DNA of 64,000 nucleotides, taken from Maridesulfovibrio zosterae DSM 11974 (lineage in GTDB: Bacteria; Desulfobacterota; Desulfovibrionia; Desulfovibrionales; Desulfovibrionaceae). This document shows positions 56,667 through 64,000 of this stretch, piece after piece; position 1 is the first letter of the stretch, and every line of letters begins with the position of its first letter. The position numbers were made by a program, and so were the translations under genes. Under the pieces are notes generated by a model, which was given only the letters and a program-made list of their open reading frames with translations, did no database searches and was not told where the DNA came from. The stretch is from contig NZ_AUDC01000011.1 in assembly GCF_000425265.1 (NCBI RefSeq), forward strand, positions 186,001 through 250,000. Reading direction: 5' to 3'.

Positions 56667-57845
56667 CTATTTTGCGTGATTCGCAAGGTAATCTTCCAGA
56701 ATATCCATATCCTTGTCACCACGACCGGACAGGTTGACTATAACATTTGCTTCTTTGGGGATAGATTTCCTGTTTTCAAGCACCCAGGCTACAGCATGAG
56801 AGCTTTCAAGTGCAGGCAGGATTCCTTCCTTTTTGCACAGCATCTGAAAAGCATTCATCGCCTGATGGTCATTTACAGTGCCATACTGAGCACGTCCGAT
56901 ATCATGCAGATGAACATGTTCAGGACCTACACCGGGGTAATCCAGCCCGGCAGCAATTGAATGAGATGGCAGGATCTGACCTTCCTCACTTTGGAGCAGC
57001 AAAGTGTTCATACCATGCAGTACACCGGGAGTTCCCAGATTAATGGGGGCTGAATTTGTACATCCCGGTTCACCTGTTCCTGCAGCTTCAACCCCGACAA
57101 TTTTAACTGATGTTTCCTGAACAAACTCATGAAACATACCAATAGCATTGGAACCGCCGCCGACACAGGCAACAACCATGTAAGGAAGCTCACCTGTTTT
57201 TTCCTTGAACTGAGCTTTTGCTTCACGCCCGATAACAGACTGAAACTCTCTAACCAGCAATGGAAAAGGATGAGGTCCGGCAGCAGTACCGAAGCAATAA
57301 TGAGTTGTCTGCTGTGCAGATATCCACTTACGCAAAGCGGCATTAATTGCATCTTTGAGCGTTTGTGTTCCAGACTCGACAGGTACGCATTTCGCTCCCA
57401 AAAGTTCCATTCGGCGTACGTTATGTGACTGGCGTTTTACGTCCAACGCCCCCATATAGATTTCACAATCTAGATCAAGCAGAGCAGCGGCAGTTGCGGT
57501 TGCGACACCGTGCTGCCCTGCACCGGTTTCTGCCAGAAGCATTGGTTTACCCATCATCTTGGTGAGCAGAGCCTGACCGACAGTATTGTTAACTTTATGT
57601 GCTCCGGTATGAGCAAGATCTTCACGTTTGAGCCAGAGATTGAAACCCAGCTCACGGGAAATATTCGCGCAATGAGTCAATGCAGTTGGGCGACCTACGA
57701 AATCTTTCAATAAACGAGTGAATTCCTGCTGAAACTCATTTGATTTCATTATTTTTTCCATGGCCTCTTCAAGCTCAAGCAACGGAGGCATAAGCAATTC
57801 AGGCACAAACTGACCGCCAAATTTTCCAAAATATCCTTTTTTCAT
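56667..57845 (-). CDS. trpB: Tryptophan synthase beta chain
   Basis: A 392-residue PLP enzyme that joins indole and serine. The PLP lysine is Lys84 in HTGAHKVNNTVGQALL. The PLP-phosphate loop CVGGGSNAIGMFHEF is near residue 235. Length and order fit TrpB1. It starts 2 bases before the stop of trpF and is close to trpA. Confidence 0.97.
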   Translation of the reverse strand: MKKGYFGKFGGQFVPELLMPPLLELEEAMEKIMKSNEFQQEFTRLLKDFVGRPTALTHCANISRELGFNLWLKREDLAHTGAHKVNNTVGQALLTKMMGKPMLLAETGAGQHGVATATAAALLDLDCEIYMGALDVKRQSHNVRRMELLGAKCVPVESGTQTLKDAINAALRKWISAQQTTHYCFGTAAGPHPFPLLVREFQSVIGREAKAQFKEKTGELPYMVVACVGGGSNAIGMFHEFVQETSVKIVGVEAAGTGEPGCTNSAPINLGTPGVLHGMNTLLLQSEEGQILPSHSIAAGLDYPGVGPEHVHLHDIGRAQYGTVNDHQAMNAFQMLCKKEGILPALESSHAVAWVLENRKSIPKEANVIVNLSGRGDKDMDILEDYLANHAK

Positions 57846-57847
57846 GA

Positions 57848-58480
57848 CTATTTCCTCATCTTATCTGAGCGGATACACCCAAATGCTGCGCTCAATTTAT
57901 TATTATCTTTAATACCGGGAGCCGATTCAACACCAGAATTTAAATCAACTCCATACGGCTTTGCTGTGGCAAGTGCTTGTGCGAGATTATCATCAGAAAG
58001 ACCTCCGGCAAGAAGCCACGGCATAGGTACTGTCACATTCTTAAAAACATCAAAATTAATGGATACACCGTGCCCGCCTCCTGAACTACCTGCATCAAAC
58101 AACATATAGGAACAATATGGTGCAAAGCGATCAATATCATCCTGAAACTCTTTGAACGACTCATACCGTTGAGGCCAAAGAACCTTAATGACTCTCTCTC
58201 TACCGATCGTCTTACAGAATTCTTCATTCTGAGCACCATGCAACTGAGCAAAATCAAGAGCACCGTTATCCATTATTCTGGCAACTTCAGCTGCGCTCTG
58301 CTTTACGAAGACTCCAACTTTTTTTGCTGATTCAGTTTTAATTGACCGGACAAACATTTCGTCCACATTGCGCGGGCTTGATTGGTGAAAAATGAATCCC
58401 AGAAAATCAACCCCCAACTTTTCGCAGGCGTTGACATCTTCTGCTCTGGTCATTCCGCACACCTTCACCAGCAGACTCAT
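57848..58480 (-). CDS. trpF: Phosphoribosylanthranilate isomerase
   Basis: A 210-residue TIM-barrel isomerase of the third pathway step. The catalytic Cys is in VKVCGMTRAEDV and the catalytic Asp in YMLFDAGSSGGGHG. GVDLNSGVESAPGIKD is the phosphate-binding loop. It overlaps trpC by 4 bases. Confidence 0.95.
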   Translation of the reverse strand: MSLLVKVCGMTRAEDVNACEKLGVDFLGFIFHQSSPRNVDEMFVRSIKTESAKKVGVFVKQSAAEVARIMDNGALDFAQLHGAQNEEFCKTIGRERVIKVLWPQRYESFKEFQDDIDRFAPYCSYMLFDAGSSGGGHGVSINFDVFKNVTVPMPWLLAGGLSDDNLAQALATAKPYGVDLNSGVESAPGIKDNNKLSAAFGCIRSDKMRK

Positions 58481-59256
58481 GACTTTGCCCCCGCCACAAG
58501 ATCAGCAAGCTTAGCCTGTGGATCTGGACTGGACATAATAGAAGTTCCAACCAGCACAGTGTCGTAGCCAAGTTTATTCATTTGCATACAGTCTTCAGGC
58601 TCATTGATTCCGCTTGCACAAATCCATATTTCACCATCATCCTTCTGCCTGATGAAATCTATGGAGCGATTCATGTCTATGCCCAAGGTATCAAGATCAC
58701 GGTTGTTAATCTGAATGATTTTAGCCCCGGCATTCTTAGCACGTTTAAGATCAAGTTCATCAAAGGCTTCAACAACAGCTGCAAGGCCGCACTCGTGAGC
58801 CTTGTCGATCATCTCTTTTAATTTTGCGTCATCAGCAAACATTCGCACGATGACCAGCAATGCAGATGCAGGAGTTGCCAAAGTCTGAGTCACTTGCAAA
58901 GGATCAACAAGAAAATCCTTACGCAGCATGGGCAAACCACAAGATTTTATTTCGTCGAGATAACTTAAATCACCTTTAAAATAATTCTCCTCAGTCAGCA
59001 CGGAAATAGCAGAAGCTCCTCCGGCAGCATACATACTCGCAACATCCGCAGCGCTCAGCCCTAGATTAATATCACCTTTAGAAGGAGAGGCCCGCTTATA
59101 TTCAGCAATCACGTTCATGCCTTCGGTGTTTCTACGTATGGCATCAGCAAATGAAGGACGGTCGCCAGTGTATGGAGCTGGAAGCCTGCCTTCAGATTCC
59201 AGCCTATGGAGCATATCCACTTCTGCTTGTTTTGATTTACGAAACTTATCAAGCAT
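58477..59256 (-). CDS. trpC: Indole-3-glycerol phosphate synthase
   Basis: A 259-residue TIM-barrel enzyme that closes the indole ring. Family marks are NVIAEYKRASPSKGDI, the LRKDFLVDPLQV segment and IIQINNRDLDTLGIDM. It is separate from TrpF. Three bases separate it from trpD and it overlaps trpF by 4. Confidence 0.96.
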   Translation of the reverse strand: MLDKFRKSKQAEVDMLHRLESEGRLPAPYTGDRPSFADAIRRNTEGMNVIAEYKRASPSKGDINLGLSAADVASMYAAGGASAISVLTEENYFKGDLSYLDEIKSCGLPMLRKDFLVDPLQVTQTLATPASALLVIVRMFADDAKLKEMIDKAHECGLAAVVEAFDELDLKRAKNAGAKIIQINNRDLDTLGIDMNRSIDFIRQKDDGEIWICASGINEPEDCMQMNKLGYDTVLVGTSIMSSPDPQAKLADLVAGAKS

Positions 59257-59259
59257 GGC

Positions 59260-60255
59260 TTAATATTCCTTATCAACGCCCTTGGCGACCTTAACTTTTG
59301 CTTTCTCAATACCATCTGCCAAAGAAATTCCGTCCATAAGTGAAATTGCTGCGCCAAGATTAAGGGCAACCATATCAAGCATAGCCTGCGGAGCATTCCC
59401 GGAAAGAACCTTACGGATAGTTTTCAAAGCTTCTGGACGGTTTTTAACAGCTACGTCTTCAGGAGTTGCCGGTGCAAAACCATAATCAGCAGGATTAATT
59501 TTAACCTCGGATAATTTACCATTCTCAACCAGAACCGCATCATTTATTCCGAACGGAGTAAGTTCATCAAAATTACCAGCTCCATGCACAACGTACGCTT
59601 TATCAACATTTGTCAAAGCCAGAACTTCTGCCATGAGATACATGATTTCAGGCCGTCCTACTCCAAGAATCTGATGAGTAGGACGGGCCGGATTAAGAAG
59701 CGGCCCCATCAAATTAAATAAAGTAGGGATACCTAGCTCCTTACGTATTGGAGCAATTTTACCAAATGCGGGGTGATAATTCGGAGCAAAAAGGAACACA
59801 AATTTATCCCGTTCCAAAACTTCACGAGCTTCACCTGCTGCAGTTCCTAGTGAAATGCCTAAATCTTCCAGGACATCGGCGCTGCCGCATGATGATGATA
59901 CAGCTCGGTTACCATGCTTAACCACAGCATAGCCCATATCAGCTAGATAAAGTGCTACTGCCGTTGAACAGTTAAAGCTATTTGAGCCGTCACCGCCTGT
60001 ACCGCAAGTGTCAATACGCGCACTGTTCAAGCCTTTGATAAGTTTAGCTTCACGAAGAGCTGCGCGAACTCCGGCCGCAACTTCAGTTGCGGTTTCACCT
60101 TTAATACGCAGCCCCATGAGCAGAGCTCCGGCCTGAGATGAAGTCATCTCTCCTGAAAAAAGACTCTCAAAAACACAATCGGCCTGCTCAGTTGTCAGGT
60201 CGCGCCCAAAAGTCAATTCAGTCAATGCGTCTGTTATACTCTGAGACATTTTCAT
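59260..60255 (-). CDS. trpD: Anthranilate phosphoribosyltransferase
   Basis: A 331-residue transferase that attaches phosphoribose to anthranilate. The PRPP-binding [18 protein letters not shown], the [18 protein letters not shown] segment and [16 protein letters not shown] are clear. It is not fused to TrpG. It lies 28 bases after trpG. Confidence 0.96.
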   Translation of the reverse strand: MKMSQSITDALTELTFGRDLTTEQADCVFESLFSGEMTSSQAGALLMGLRIKGETATEVAAGVRAALREAKLIKGLNSARIDTCGTGGDGSNSFNCSTAVALYLADMGYAVVKHGNRAVSSSCGSADVLEDLGISLGTAAGEAREVLERDKFVFLFAPNYHPAFGKIAPIRKELGIPTLFNLMGPLLNPARPTHQILGVGRPEIMYLMAEVLALTNVDKAYVVHGAGNFDELTPFGINDAVLVENGKLSEVKINPADYGFAPATPEDVAVKNRPEALKTIRKVLSGNAPQAMLDMVALNLGAAISLMDGISLADGIEKAKVKVAKGVDKEY

Positions 60256-60283
60256 TCACCTGCTTCTTTATATAATGATATTG

Positions 60284-60856
60284 CTAAATATTTCCGTCCA
60301 AAAAGTTTTTCAAAAGTTTAGGTCCATCTGGAGTCAAAATAGACTCAGGATGAAACTGAACTCCGACCCACGGACGATCTTTATACCTGAGTCCCATAAC
60401 TTCCTGCTGGTCTGTCCAGGCGGTGAGCTCCAGTAAATCAGGTGCTTCATCGACATTTACGACCAATGAATGGTAGCGGCAGACCTCAAATGGATCATCA
60501 AGGCCACTAAAAAGACCTTCACCTTTATGATATATGTCTGAAGTCTTACCATGCATAATCCGTCCGGCCCTGACCACTGATGCCCCGGCAAAATGACCTA
60601 AAGTCTGATGTCCAAGGCACACTCCGAACACAGGAATATCTTTTGGAAGTCTGGATAAGAATTCCAATGACAACCCTGCATTTTCAGGATTACTTGGACC
60701 AGGGGAAAGGCATACTCTTTTAAGCTTACCGGATTCAGCCAGTTCAAGAATTTCTTCACGGTCATTACGTAACACAAGTGGTTCTGCACCCAGTTGCTGA
60801 AATGCCTGCACAAGATTAAAAGTAAACGAATCAAAATTATCTACGAGTAAAAACAT
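60284..60856 (-). CDS. trpG: Anthranilate synthase component II (glutamine amidotransferase)
   Basis: A 190-residue class I amidotransferase that feeds ammonia to TrpE. The nucleophile Cys is in VFGVCLGHQTLG and the His/Glu pair in QFHPESIL. The ATG with GGAGG six bases upstream is preferred over a GTG two codons earlier. It overlaps the end of trpE by 20 bases, which couples the two subunits. Confidence 0.95.
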   Translation of the reverse strand: MFLLVDNFDSFTFNLVQAFQQLGAEPLVLRNDREEILELAESGKLKRVCLSPGPSNPENAGLSLEFLSRLPKDIPVFGVCLGHQTLGHFAGASVVRAGRIMHGKTSDIYHKGEGLFSGLDDPFEVCRYHSLVVNVDEAPDLLELTAWTDQQEVMGLRYKDRPWVGVQFHPESILTPDGPKLLKNFLDGNI

Positions 60857-62252
60857 CTCCACCCTCCGACTGCAAAATTTCCCTTAAAACTCTGGCCTTG
60901 TTGTTGCATTCCAACCATTCCATTTCAAGATCAGAATCATAAACGATTCCGGCTCCGGCCTGCCAATGGCATTTACCGTCACGAATCCACATGGAGCGTA
61001 TAGTTATTCCTGTATCAAGATTCACAGAGTCTTTATCCAGACCGATGAAACCGATGCAGCCGCCGTAAGGGCCACGCGGTACATCTTCGATCTCAGAGAT
61101 AATTTCCATGGCCCTTATTTTAGGAGCACCGGAAAGTGTCCCTGCCGGAAAAGTAGCCTGCAGAACATCTAATGCATCATGATCATCACGCAGATCGGCC
61201 TCAACATAAGAAGTTATATGCATAACGTGACTGAAATATTCAATCTGCATGAATTTTTCCACAGATACACTGCCGGGTTTAGCAATACGTCCGAGATCAT
61301 TACGTCCAAGGTCTACAAGCATAACATGTTCAGCACGTTCTTTTGGATCGGCCATTAACTCTTCGGCATACTTGCGGTCTCCTGCTGCATCTTTACCGCG
61401 CGGACGAGTTCCGGCGATGGGACGGACTTCCAATCTGCCTTTTTCGCAGCGAGCCATCATCTCAGGGGAAGAACCAAGCAAAATCTCTTCTCGACTGAAT
61501 TTCATGTAAAACATGAACGGAGAAGGATTGGCCTGTCTCAATCTGCGATAAAGATCAAAAGAATCACCACTGAACGGAGCAGAAAAACGGGTGGAAAGGA
61601 CCACCTGAATACACTCACCGTCAGCAATCAAATCTTTAACTTTCCGAACTCCGGACATATATTTTTCTTTACCGGGAACAGCTACAGGCTCCCCTACTTT
61701 GGTAGGTTCGCACTCTGCTCCGAAAACAGGCGGTGTAAATTGAGGAGTTGCGTCCTTATCCAATGAAAGAAAACAGCAGCTGTGTTTAAGGTGATCAAAT
61801 AATACCACCCTGCCCGGTAATGCTAAACGTACTTCTGCATCTTCCGCCGGAAGCTTATCCTTAAGTTTAGGTTCAAGCATACCGGCAATGCCATACCCCA
61901 TAGTCCCGTAAAGCCCGCGGGTAAGAGATGGCAGTTCTCCAACTTCAGGTTGAGGATTTATATGCAAAGCCTTCATGACCGCACGCATACCATCCAGAAA
62001 ATCCATTCCTGAATATGTAGCCAGACCGGCCAGCCTTGAATCAGCACATTCTACCGAAAGCTTACCGCTGACGGGTGAAAGCTTGAGTCTGAAATCCCAT
62101 GCAATCAGACTGTATCTGCCAAGCCGCCCGTCAACCTCGGCACTCTCCAAAAGAATACCCGGCGCATCACCCACAAGCCCTAAATACAGACTGATCGGGG
62201 TCTGCGTATCAGCCGGCAACCATTTGCCATACTGAGTAAGTTCGATTTTCAT
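60837..62252 (-). CDS. trpE: Anthranilate synthase component I
   Basis: A 471-residue chorismate-binding enzyme that makes anthranilate. The tryptophan feedback site includes ILLESAEVDGRLGRYSLIAW near the N-terminus. The catalytic half has LGSSPEMMARCEKGRLEVRP and ATFPAGTLSGAPKIRAMEII. The ATG chosen has GGAG about 6 bases upstream, and a second ATG four codons earlier lacks one. A putative attenuator lies between tyrA and this gene. Confidence 0.97.
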   Translation of the reverse strand: MKIELTQYGKWLPADTQTPISLYLGLVGDAPGILLESAEVDGRLGRYSLIAWDFRLKLSPVSGKLSVECADSRLAGLATYSGMDFLDGMRAVMKALHINPQPEVGELPSLTRGLYGTMGYGIAGMLEPKLKDKLPAEDAEVRLALPGRVVLFDHLKHSCCFLSLDKDATPQFTPPVFGAECEPTKVGEPVAVPGKEKYMSGVRKVKDLIADGECIQVVLSTRFSAPFSGDSFDLYRRLRQANPSPFMFYMKFSREEILLGSSPEMMARCEKGRLEVRPIAGTRPRGKDAAGDRKYAEELMADPKERAEHVMLVDLGRNDLGRIAKPGSVSVEKFMQIEYFSHVMHITSYVEADLRDDHDALDVLQATFPAGTLSGAPKIRAMEIISEIEDVPRGPYGGCIGFIGLDKDSVNLDTGITIRSMWIRDGKCHWQAGAGIVYDSDLEMEWLECNNKARVLREILQSEGGDVFTRR

Positions 62253-62350
62253 TTTTCTCTCCATGTTAGATAATGAGCATTTGCCTGACTTTCACAGTCC
62301 TCAAAGACAAAGCTATGGTAGCCAAATAAATTCATTCTGATATTAATTCA

Positions 62351-62385
62351 TAAAAAAAGCCGCATCCTCAGGGAGAATGCGGCTT
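62351..62385 (-). terminator. Rho-independent terminator between tyrA and trpE
   Basis: AAGCCGCAT and ATGCGGCTT (plus strand 62357-62365 and 62377-62385) form a perfect 9-bp stem with an 11-base loop, leading into seven T residues on the minus strand. It lies about 100 bases before the trpE start, so trpE transcription must pass it or begin after it. Confidence 0.92.
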
Positions 62386-62464
62386 AATATTGCGTCAGAT
62401 ACACTTCTCCCTAGGTATTGCTTTCACGCCACCACCAAGAAGCACGATCTGCAAGCAGATCCAT
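62351..62464 (-). promoter_or_regulatory. Candidate trp attenuator formed by tyrA end and terminator
   Basis: Read on the minus strand, the tyrA end carries three consecutive TGG codons (62437-62429) before a TAG stop (62413-62411). The eight bases AGGGAGAA (62412-62405), which overlap the stop, are the exact complement of TTCTCCCT (62377-62370) in the loop of the terminator that follows. Pairing can extend with a bulge into the terminator's first arm. A weaker six-base pairing (62443-62438 with 62408-62403) could act as the protector stem. A ribosome stalled on the Trp codons would leave the anti-terminator free, while one at the stop would cover it. Confidence 0.7.
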
Positions 62465-63187
62465 ATCACCCGCTGCTGCGAGGGACAGAAAAGAACGGAA
62501 AAGACGGATAGCTTCGAGGCTGTACTGATTAGCATCAGAAATAGTCACGAAAAGATCACTGTCCTGAGTTACCATCTTACGTGCAGACTCAAGCCTGCGC
62601 TTAAAAGACGGAGTTACAAATTTATCAATATTGGAAATTTCTCTGGAGCAAGCCAGAAAAGCAATTGTAGAACTGAAATTAAGAGCCTGAATCATAGCCA
62701 TAGCCTTGTCATGCTCTTCCACTGTGGATTCAAAAGCACCGAAATCAAGTCGTTCAAAAAAATCTTTCACGGCCAGAAGTGCAGGCTTATCCTCTTCACG
62801 TTCAGTAACAAGCGCTACCGTTGGGTTAAAATCAGTAGGAATTACAGGGCCGAATAAAGGATGGGTCCCTACTACCGGGCCATCATAAACACGTAGCATC
62901 TGCTGCAAAGGACGTCCTTTTACAGAACCTACATCAGATAAAATTGCGCCTTCTTTCATATGCGGAATAACTAATGGCAAAACTTCATCCATTACTGTTA
63001 CTGGAATGCACAAAAGGACAAAATCGGTATGCGGTAACTGGCGTGCCATTTCAGCCTCATCAAGAGGCTGGTCAAAACGGTGTACCAGCAGCCCGGCACG
63101 TTCAGCTTTGAGCGCGAGAAACCCACCCATCTGTCCGCGTGAACCGATGACGGCTATGCTGTGTATTTTATTAAACCCGCACTCCAT
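62411..63187 (-). CDS. tyrA: Prephenate dehydrogenase TyrA
   Basis: A 258-residue NAD-dependent enzyme of tyrosine synthesis. The Rossmann motif GSRGQMG starts at residue 15, and THPLFGP near residue 108 is a substrate-site mark. There is no chorismate mutase or ACT domain, so it is a minimal TyrA. The C-terminus ends RASWWWRESNT, three tryptophans in a row that are unusual for the family and lie directly before the stop. An in-frame internal ATG at 62464 would begin a 17-residue peptide with the same end. It is one base from aroA. Confidence 0.92.
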   Translation of the reverse strand: MECGFNKIHSIAVIGSRGQMGGFLALKAERAGLLVHRFDQPLDEAEMARQLPHTDFVLLCIPVTVMDEVLPLVIPHMKEGAILSDVGSVKGRPLQQMLRVYDGPVVGTHPLFGPVIPTDFNPTVALVTEREEDKPALLAVKDFFERLDFGAFESTVEEHDKAMAMIQALNFSSTIAFLACSREISNIDKFVTPSFKRRLESARKMVTQDSDLFVTISDANQYSLEAIRLFRSFLSLAAAGDMDLLADRASWWWRESNT

Positions 63188-63188
63188 C

Positions 63189-64000
63189 TTAACAACCGTT
63201 TCCTTTAGTTACTTTTGCCCACTCATCCCAGAAACCTGGAAAAGACTTTGCTACACATCCGGGCTCTTCTGGAATTGCTTCAATACCCGCCATTGAAAAA
63301 ATAGCTGTGCTCATAGCAAGACGGTGATCATCGTAAGTACTGAATACAATCCGCTCGCCCTTTCTAAGAGGTGCAGGAATTATAGTGATAAAATCTTCAC
63401 CTATTTCAGCTTTACCACCTGCTCTCATGACTTCTGCAGCACTTGCTTCAAGTCTATCACACTCTTTGATACGAAGATGTGCCACGTTAGTAATAGTGGT
63501 AGGACTATCTGCAAAAGCTGCAGCAACAGCTACTGTCGGGACCAGATCAGGACAAAGCCCCATGTCGACTTCTACTCCGTGCAGCTTTGAGGGATATACC
63601 GTTACACTGTGGTCATCACTTTCAATCTTTGCACCCATGGATTGCAGGATGCTCATAATTGCACGATCACCCTGAAGTGACTTAGTGGACATACCTTCAA
63701 TTTTAACAGGTTTATTGCCTACCGCTCCTGCTGCAAGAAAATATGAGGCGTTAGACCAGTCACCTTCAACGTAATATTCATCACGTACAAATTTGGAAGG
63801 TTTGACTACAAAACGAATTTCACCGGGAACAACCTTTTCGACCTTTCTCCAGTCTACTTTTCTCCACCCTCCGTCATGTTTAACCTGGACCTCAAAAGAA
63901 ATTCTGAAATCTTCCATAACATTGAGAGTCAGGGCAACGTAAGGCCATGAAACTGCTTTTTTACCTGTTACATTTATGGTTGTTACCTCTTTAGCTAATG
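63189..64000 (-). CDS. aroA: EPSP synthase AroA, 5' end outside window
   Basis: The C-terminal 270 residues of 3-phosphoshikimate 1-carboxyvinyltransferase; the frame is open to the right edge, so an ATG at 63917 is internal. Visible marks are VSWPYVALTLNVMEDF and YVEGDWSNASYFLAAGAV near the break, LRIKECDRLEASAAEVMRAG and the STYDDHRLAMSTAIFSMAG region. It makes 5-enolpyruvylshikimate 3-phosphate in the common aromatic pathway. One base separates its stop from the tyrA start, so these genes probably share the transcript that leads to the trp genes. Confidence 0.93.
   Translation of the reverse strand, partial: LAKEVTTINVTGKKAVSWPYVALTLNVMEDFRISFEVQVKHDGGWRKVDWRKVEKVVPGEIRFVVKPSKFVRDEYYVEGDWSNASYFLAAGAVGNKPVKIEGMSTKSLQGDRAIMSILQSMGAKIESDDHSVTVYPSKLHGVEVDMGLCPDLVPTVAVAAAFADSPTTITNVAHLRIKECDRLEASAAEVMRAGGKAEIGEDFITIIPAPLRKGERIVFSTYDDHRLAMSTAIFSMAGIEAIPEEPGCVAKSFPGFWDEWAKVTKGNGC

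Noticed and set aside
1-64000. CRISPR arrays, tRNA genes, insertion sequences or prophage
   Set aside because: No regularly spaced repeats, cloverleaf patterns, transposase or integrase reading frames were seen.

Overview
The window is a compact, moderately low-GC bacterial chromosome segment with 54 protein genes, two of them cut by the window edges. I see no tRNA, rRNA, CRISPR array, insertion sequence or prophage. Gene content and order point to a Desulfovibrio-like sulfate reducer (Desulfovibrionales, perhaps a marine low-GC lineage). The main evidence is the aroA-tyrA-trpE-G-D-C-F-B-A order, a flagellin ending in the QANSLPKMAMQLIGG tail, a split glycine decarboxylase operon, an OFA-type transporter and a stand-alone PilZ protein. 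This placement is inference; no 16S gene is present.

Layout, left to right. 1-3 kb: a truncated pirin, a nitroreductase and an OFA-type transporter. 3-9 kb: a small conserved protein, a large radical SAM protein of the TIGR03960/DUF2344 type, a chagasin-like lipoprotein and a coupled TPR/PilZ pair. 8.7-19.2 kb, all on the minus strand: a sigma-54 activator without a sensor domain, a 1154-residue envelope TPR protein, a Memo-like AmrB, a lone HyuA-type protein, a small unknown protein, then bioD-bioA-bioB. 19-27 kb: a sugar-porter MFS protein, a COG2509 flavoprotein, an Rrf2 regulator, a DUF1499 lipoprotein, a rhodanese, FolE2, a NikR-like regulator and a methyltransferase. 27-32 kb: gcvH-gcvPA-gcvPB-lpd, without gcvT. 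32-38 kb: a WcbI-like protein, a metallo-beta-lactamase-fold hydrolase, a DRTGG/BioD-like P-loop protein next to an ADP-forming acyl-CoA synthetase, and rnc. 38-45 kb: flagellin, flgE, flgD, fliK and a GT9 glycosyltransferase, with sigma-54 type promoters before flagellin and fliK. 45-56 kb: an MFS transporter, a tripartite RND efflux operon, and a divergent OmpR/CpxR-like two-component system with a periplasmic solute-binding-like protein. 56-64 kb: the tryptophan operon, preceded by tyrA and aroA.

The most striking observation is at the tyrA-trpE junction. The last codons of tyrA encode three consecutive tryptophans just before the stop. The stop codon lies in a segment complementary to the loop of a strong rho-independent terminator, which sits between tyrA and trpE. 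This has the parts of a ribosome-stalling trp attenuator in which the end of an upstream biosynthetic gene serves as the leader peptide.

Other notable points are a CpxR-like box and palindrome between the divergent efflux and two-component operons, a possible SD-sequestering hairpin before the rhodanese gene, and the pairing of an ADP-forming acyl-CoA synthetase with a stand-alone regulatory domain of phosphotransacetylase.
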